This document shows, piece after piece, positions 50,159 through 54,195 of a DNA stretch of 54,195 nucleotides. The notes below the pieces were generated by a model. It worked only from the letters and a program-made list of their open reading frames with translations. It did not search any database and was not told the DNA's origin. Location: NCBI GenBank assembly GCA_934454845.1, contig CAKSGV010000014.1:1-54195 (forward strand). The letters run 5' to 3'. The stretch comes from an uncultured Eubacteriales bacterium. GTDB lineage: Bacteria > Bacillota > Clostridia > Oscillospirales > Acutalibacteraceae. The first letter of the stretch is position 1, and every line of letters starts with the position of its first letter. The position numbers and the translations under genes are program-made.

Positions 50159-50863
50159 CTATTTGAAGTGTCCGGATTTCTTTTCAAAATAATCTACCGG
50201 TATTATTTTTTTGAATACGCAGGTGTAATGGTTGGTTATCTGCCTGTCCTCGTGGAGCGAGCCGAAATACCAATGTTTAAAAGTGCAGGATCTTCCTATT
50301 TCTTCAAAATAGCCGTTAAGCTTATTTACATGGTCGATATCTCCGCGCCTTAAAAGCATTGCGCTTTTTACTAATGACGGCGGCTCGTGGGTAATGATAT
50401 AGTCGATATTGCAGCCGTAATCGTCAAGCGCCTTAGCGCCGTCTGCAAGCTCCTGAGCCGTGGGCTCTTCGGATCTCCACCAGAGATCGTTCTCCGTTCT
50501 TAAATCCCTATCGGTGCTTTCGCCTCCGCCGAAAGTGAAAAAAGAATTGCCCTCTATCTCAAATATTTGCCCTCTCATAAGATGCAGAAGATTACCCTTT
50601 ATTCTATGGACCTTTCCACCCTTCCACACGGTCACCCGGCTGCGGCCGATAGTTTCAAGATCATCGTGAGTTCCCTCGACAAATGCGGTTACAAACTTTC
50701 TTTTTGAAAGATAATCGATAACCTGATCCTGAGTTTTCGATCCATCAAAAATATAACCGAAATCGCCGCAAATTATAAGAACATCGCCCTTTTTAAGTTT
50801 TCGGAATTCACGGTCATAAAGTCTTTCAAGACAGCCGTGCATATCTCCGGTAACATAAATCAA
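50159..50863 (-). CDS. Calcineurin-like metallophosphoesterase
   Basis: 234-residue cytoplasmic phosphoesterase fold. Metal motifs are partly kept: GDMHG (6-10), GDFG (about 33-36), ITHEPP (about 158). The usual GNHD/E reads GTHDD (about 64-68) and the usual GHxH reads FGSLHED (about 200-206), so one Asn and one His ligand appear changed. It could be a variant enzyme or have low activity. No substrate can be named. Starts 42 nt from the divergent carboxypeptidase transcript region. Confidence 0.85.
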   Translation of the reverse strand: MIYVTGDMHGCLERLYDREFRKLKKGDVLIICGDFGYIFDGSKTQDQVIDYLSKRKFVTAFVEGTHDDLETIGRSRVTVWKGGKVHRIKGNLLHLMRGQIFEIEGNSFFTFGGGESTDRDLRTENDLWWRSEEPTAQELADGAKALDDYGCNIDYIITHEPPSLVKSAMLLRRGDIDHVNKLNGYFEEIGRSCTFKHWYFGSLHEDRQITNHYTCVFKKIIPVDYFEKKSGHFK

Positions 50864-50958
50864 CGCTTAAATCAGCCTTTCTGTAAAGTAAATACTTTAT
50901 TTTTTTGAGAAATTGTGATATACTTTATTTATTATATCATACATTTACGGAGATTTCT

Positions 50959-52305
50959 ATGAAAAAAAGAATATTTTCCTTGGCTTTAAGCTTAATAATT
51001 ATTTTCAGCCTTTCCGTTCCGGCTCTCGCTTATGAGCCGACAGGGTTTGAAGTCAATGCTAAAAGCGCATTGCTCATTTCGCTTGATACCGAAAAGGAGC
51101 TTTATTCAAAAAACAAGGATCAGAAAATGTATCCCGCCTCGATAACTAAGATAATGACTGTTATTTTAATGCTCGAAAGCGAAAAATATGATCCTGATGC
51201 AAAAATAGCTATGACGGAGAAAATTCTTAAAACCGTGAGCGGCACCGGAAGTGCCGTTTCGGGGTTAAAGGTCGGCGAAGAGGTAAGACAGATAGATATG
51301 GTCTATTATGTTTTGATGTCTTCTTACGGCGACTGCGCCTATCTTGTTGCGGAATATTACGGCGGCTCGACAGATAACTTCGTTAAAATGATGAATGACA
51401 AGGCAAAAACCTTAGGCCTTAAAAACACTCATTACACAAATCCTGTAGGTCTTCACGACGACGATCATTACACCACAGCGGCCGACACCGCAATTCTTAC
51501 AAATTACGCACTTAAAAATGAAACTTTTAAATCCGTCTGCGAAAGTTCAAGATATACAGTCCCCGCAACAAATCTTTCTTCCGGCAGAACACTTTCTACC
51601 ACAAATTTTTTACAAGATAACACGACGAATTATTATTATGTTTACGCAAGAGGCGTTAAAACCGGTTTTACAGACGAGGCTGGCAGGTGCCTTGTAAGCA
51701 CGGCGTCATACAACGGATATAATTATATGTGCATACTTTTCGGCTGCACAAATAACAAAGAGCATCGTTACGAATTCATCGACAGCAAGAATCTCTACAA
51801 ATGGGCTTTTAACAATTTTTCCTTTAAAACCGCCGCCGACACTTCCACGCCTGTGTGCGAAATTCCCGTAAATCTTTCTTTTGACAGCGATTTTGTAAAA
51901 CTCTATGTGGAAAAAAGCTTTGTAACCATTCTTCCTAAAGATGCCGATGAGTCTACTATAACCATAAAGCCTGATTTCAAAGGCAAAAAAAGTATTGACG
52001 CGCCGATCAAAAAAGGTGAAAAATTAGCCGAGGCAGACGTTTATTATGCAGAGGAAAAAATCGGCACTGTAAATCTTATCGCTCAGGAAAACATCAAAAA
52101 AAGCACACTTCTTTCGATCTTTGCAGGTATCAAATCCTTTTTCTCTTCAAAATATATGAAAATTCTCTATATTATGATAATAGCATTTATTATAGTATTT
52201 ATAATTCTTATTATCCGTCTTAATTCCGGCAGAAACAAAAAACGCCGAGTTAAATATATTCCATACGATGAAAGAAAGGAAAATGACAATTATGAAAATA
52301 AATAA
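50959..52305 (+). CDS. D-alanyl-D-alanine carboxypeptidase (DacA-like)
   Basis: Penicillin-binding protein that trims the terminal D-Ala of peptidoglycan stem peptides. A signal peptide (about 1-24, ending SVPALA) is followed by the transpeptidase domain with SxxK as ASITKIMT (Ser about 62) and KTG as GVKTGFTDEAGRC (about 236). The SxN motif reads SYGDC (about 121), with Gly where Asn is usual. A C-terminal beta domain (about 310-395) and one membrane helix (about 415-435) follow. 448 residues. ATG 50959 gives the signal peptide; ACGGAG lies upstream. Overlaps the cyclophilin gene, so they are cotranscribed. Confidence 0.93.
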   Translation: MKKRIFSLALSLIIIFSLSVPALAYEPTGFEVNAKSALLISLDTEKELYSKNKDQKMYPASITKIMTVILMLESEKYDPDAKIAMTEKILKTVSGTGSAVSGLKVGEEVRQIDMVYYVLMSSYGDCAYLVAEYYGGSTDNFVKMMNDKAKTLGLKNTHYTNPVGLHDDDHYTTAADTAILTNYALKNETFKSVCESSRYTVPATNLSSGRTLSTTNFLQDNTTNYYYVYARGVKTGFTDEAGRCLVSTASYNGYNYMCILFGCTNNKEHRYEFIDSKNLYKWAFNNFSFKTAADTSTPVCEIPVNLSFDSDFVKLYVEKSFVTILPKDADESTITIKPDFKGKKSIDAPIKKGEKLAEADVYYAEEKIGTVNLIAQENIKKSTLLSIFAGIKSFFSSKYMKILYIMIIAFIIVFIILIIRLNSGRNKKRRVKYIPYDERKENDNYENK

Positions 52306-52900
52306 GCTCTTATCTTTTATTTTAACCACTTTAATGGTGATTTCTTTTGCAGGCTGCGGCAGTAAAGAAACCGAAACCGAAAGCACAGAGAAAAGCGACC
52401 TTACGGTTACCGATACAGCTGAGATCACCGTTAAAGACAAGGGTGTTATCAAGCTTGAGCTTTACGGAAAACTTGCTCCCAAAACTGTGGAAAACTTCAA
52501 ATCGCTCGCAAGCTCCGGCTTTTATGACGGACTTACATTCCACCGCATAATCTCCGGATTTATGATCCAGGGCGGCGATCCTCTAGGCAACGGAACGGGC
52601 GGAAGTGAAAATAAAATTGTGGGCGAATTCAGCGCAAACGGCTATGAAAACGATCTTTCTCACACGCGCGGAGTGATCTCGATGGCAAGGGCTAATGATT
52701 ATAACAGCGCCTCTTCGCAATTTTTTATAATGCACGCCGACTATCCCTCTCTTGACGGGCAATATGCAGCTTTCGGCAGAGTGACAGACGGAATGAATAT
52801 CGTCGACGATATCGCGGAAAACACTCCTGTGACCGACAGCAACGGAACTGTAACAAAAGAAAATCAACCGATAATCGAAAGTATAAAGATTACAAACTAA
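52292..52900 (+). CDS. Cyclophilin-type peptidyl-prolyl isomerase lipoprotein
   Basis: 202 residues: signal peptide and lipobox (FAGC, Cys about 22), a charged linker, then a cyclophilin domain (about 45-200). Key residues are in FHRIISGFMIQGGDP (Arg catalytic, about 86-100) and SMARANDYNSASSQFFIMH (about 129-147). It would catalyse prolyl isomerisation of exported proteins at the membrane surface. Starts at 52283 or 52292 are possible; AAGGA (52276-52280) is 2 or 11 nt away respectively, so the choice is not firm. It overlaps the end of the carboxypeptidase gene. Confidence 0.92.
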   Translation: MKINKLLSFILTTLMVISFAGCGSKETETESTEKSDLTVTDTAEITVKDKGVIKLELYGKLAPKTVENFKSLASSGFYDGLTFHRIISGFMIQGGDPLGNGTGGSENKIVGEFSANGYENDLSHTRGVISMARANDYNSASSQFFIMHADYPSLDGQYAAFGRVTDGMNIVDDIAENTPVTDSNGTVTKENQPIIESIKITN

Positions 52901-52911
52901 TTTTTGAATTT

Positions 52912-52944
52912 TCCTCCTGTTTTTAAATGCGGGAGGATTTTTTT
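52912..52944 (+). terminator. Terminator after the cyclophilin gene
   Basis: TCCTCC (52912-52917) pairs with GGAGGA (52932-52937) ahead of T7; a modest stem with a 14-nt loop. Confidence 0.6.
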
Positions 52945-53002
52945 ACCCCCTTGAAGAGGCATAAAAACTGTAATAATATAATTATCTAACGGAGGCGGGA
53001 AT

Positions 53003-54094
53003 GTGAAAAAGAATTACCCGGAAAGGCTCGGAGATTCGGAAAGCTTTCATTCGCTTAATATCCGCAAGAAAAGGCTTAGAGGTTCTTTTGATTTTCATAT
53101 GCACTATTTTTATGAATTTAAGTAAGTGAAAAACGGAGCTTTTAACCATTATATTGACGGAAGACAAAAAACGGTGAATAAAAACGGGCTTATTTTCGTC
53201 GATCCCACGGATATCCATTCTCTTCGGCTTAACGGCGAGCCTCCTTTGCTTATAACAGTTCATTTCGGACATCAGCTTTTAACGGACACGGCAAATACCA
53301 AAATTTTAAATTATGCTTCTGAACATTATTTATATGCAAGCAATATGGCAGAGCTTTCTTTTATTTCTCAGCTTAACCAGGCAGATGCTATGCGATATGC
53401 AGCAGAACATTTGCGCCGCCACAGAGAACGCTGTAAGGGCGCACTGTATTGGCAGCTTAATGACTGCTGGCCCGTTGCCTCCTGGTCGTCAATAGACTAT
53501 TTCGGCCGCTGGAAAGCGCTCCACTATTTTGCAAAAAGATTTTTTGCGCCTGTTTTACTTTCTGCCGAGGCTACAGGAACAAAAATAAAGCTTAATCCTT
53601 CAAACGAAACTTTAGAAGATTTTGAGGGTACTATCAAATGGATGATAGTAAACAGCTCAAATAAGCTGATAGCTTCCAATGAATTCAAAGCTACCTGCAG
53701 ATCACTTGAAAGCGAAGATAAAACCACTCTTTACCTCGATGAATTTATTAAAGGCCACGAGGAAGAAAGAGTATTTATAACCGAGCTTTATTCTAAAGAT
53801 AATAAAAAGCTTTCAAGCTCCACCGTGCTTTTCTGCAAGGCTAAGAGATTTAAATTCAAGACTCCTGATATAAAAACAGAAGTTTTCTCCGAAAACGGAC
53901 AGACAAAAATCAAAATTTTCTCTGATTGCTTTACTTACAGAACTGAGCTTGATTTCAAAGAGACTGACTCGGTGCTTAGCGACAACTATTTTGATATTTA
54001 CTCAAAAGAGCCTGTTATTATCACTGTTGCTGACCTTGATGAAAAAACCGTTAAAGATCGGCTCGTTATCAGAACTGTAAATAATCTTTCATAA
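53003..54094 (+). pseudogene. Chimera: AraC cupin domain joined to beta-mannosidase C-terminus, with ochre stop
   Basis: From GTG 53003 (GGAGGCGGG upstream) the frame encodes an AraC-type sugar-binding N-terminus (FHMHYFYEF, HYIDGRQ, DPTDIHSL). Codon 41 is TAA (53123-53125), where such proteins usually have a residue, and the frame then continues. Near 53276-53300 the sequence changes in frame to the C-terminal third of a family GH2 beta-mannosidase (LNQADAMRYAAEHLRR, GALYWQLNDCWPVASWSSID, GRWKALHYFAKRFFAPV) with its Ig-like end. The helix-turn-helix half of the regulator and the first two thirds of the enzyme, including the nucleophile Glu, are missing. It looks like a deletion fusion of two neighbouring genes, or an assembly error. 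Confidence 0.85.
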
Positions 54095-54099
54095 TAAAA

Positions 54100-54124
54100 A
54101 AATGACTGCTTAAAGCAGTCATTT
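54100..54124 (+). terminator. Hairpin after the chimeric gene
   Basis: AAATGACTGC (54100-54109) pairs perfectly with GCAGTCATTT (54115-54124). Only three T follow before the repeat element, so termination here is weak; the next hairpin has the T run. Confidence 0.55.
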
Positions 54125-54167
54125 CAGACAGTAGACAAAGTCCTCAGCAAGAGGGCTTTGTTTTTTT
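54124..54167 (+). repeat. Hairpin repeat element, right copy
   Basis: TCAGACAGTAGACAAAG (54124-54140) differs from the left copy at one position. The stem ACAAAG-CCTC with GAGG-CTTTGT (54135-54161, loop AGCAA) is followed by T7, so this copy can act as a terminator. The rest of the window to 54195 holds no gene. Confidence 0.65.
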
Positions 54168-54195
54168 GCAAAGAAAGAGAAAATCATCGAAAAAA

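Noticed and set aside
25..54167. Edge hairpins as terminal inverted repeats of a mobile element
   Set aside because: The stem interiors differ, no transposase or integrase is present, and the content is core chromosome genes.

Overview
The window looks like chromosomal DNA of an uncultured low-GC Gram-positive gut bacterium, probably a clostridial (Oscillospirales-like) species. The reasons are the Firmicutes-type rimP-nusA-ylxR-ylxQ-infB-rbfA-nrnA-truB-ribF operon, a T-box in front of thrS, near-consensus sigma-A promoters, strong GGAGG ribosome sites, PASTA and LiaF-type envelope proteins, and many host- and plant-sugar genes. No rRNA, tRNA, transposase, integrase, phage gene or CRISPR array was seen. 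Taxonomy is inferred from gene content only. Both edges carry a related hairpin element, so the window may be a whole contig broken at repeats.

Layout. 0-4.4 kb: manA, then a GH109-like/NahK pair with a divergent AraC regulator, a probable amino-sugar locus in which two of three genes are broken (amber codon, 1-nt frameshift). 4.4-6.7 kb: a self-regulated Zn/Cd efflux operon (SmtB/CadC-type repressor plus P1B ATPase) with a clear promoter and operator. 6.7-11.6 kb: an SGNH esterase, gdhA and T-box-controlled thrS. 11.6-18 kb: AraC regulator, nagB-nagA, galK, ackA and tmcAL, which has no normal start codon. 18-22.8 kb: a DUF4380-like protein, then an envelope-glycan cluster led by a GT2-GtrA-NAGPA triple fusion and ending in a PAP2 phosphatase. 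22.8-26.7 kb: nitroreductase, rhaD, rhaA and an AraC regulator. 26.8-29.8 kb: CapA-like protein and a GtrII-like glucosyltransferase. 29.8-31.4 kb: a structured RNA leader, probably yybP-ykoY-like, controlling an orphan Na+-pump decarboxylase beta subunit and a 46-residue gamma-like partner. 31.4-34 kb: a CorC/TlyC-type protein with a transcription attenuator containing an Asp-rich leader peptide, then an AI-2E-family permease. 34-38.5 kb: alpha/beta hydrolase, LiaF-like protein, fused FeoA-FeoB and an Rrf2 regulator. 38.5-40.5 kb: DUF1015 protein and a lipoprotein. 40.5-48.4 kb: the translation/RNA operon. 48.4-52.9 kb: PASTA pseudokinase, metallophosphoesterase, D,D-carboxypeptidase and cyclophilin lipoprotein. 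53.0-54.1 kb: a broken chimera of an AraC cupin domain and a beta-mannosidase C-terminus.

Together the genes describe a fermenter that feeds amino sugars, mannose, galactose and rhamnose into glycolysis, makes acetate and assimilates ammonium through GDH. The best candidates for undescribed biology are the acidic-leader attenuator before the CorC/TlyC gene, the riboswitch-like leader before the orphan Na+-pump subunits, and the GT2-GtrA-NAGPA fusion. Four lesions or oddities (in-frame amber, A6 frameshift, AUA start, chimera with ochre stop) point to recent gene decay or consensus errors; raw reads would separate the two.
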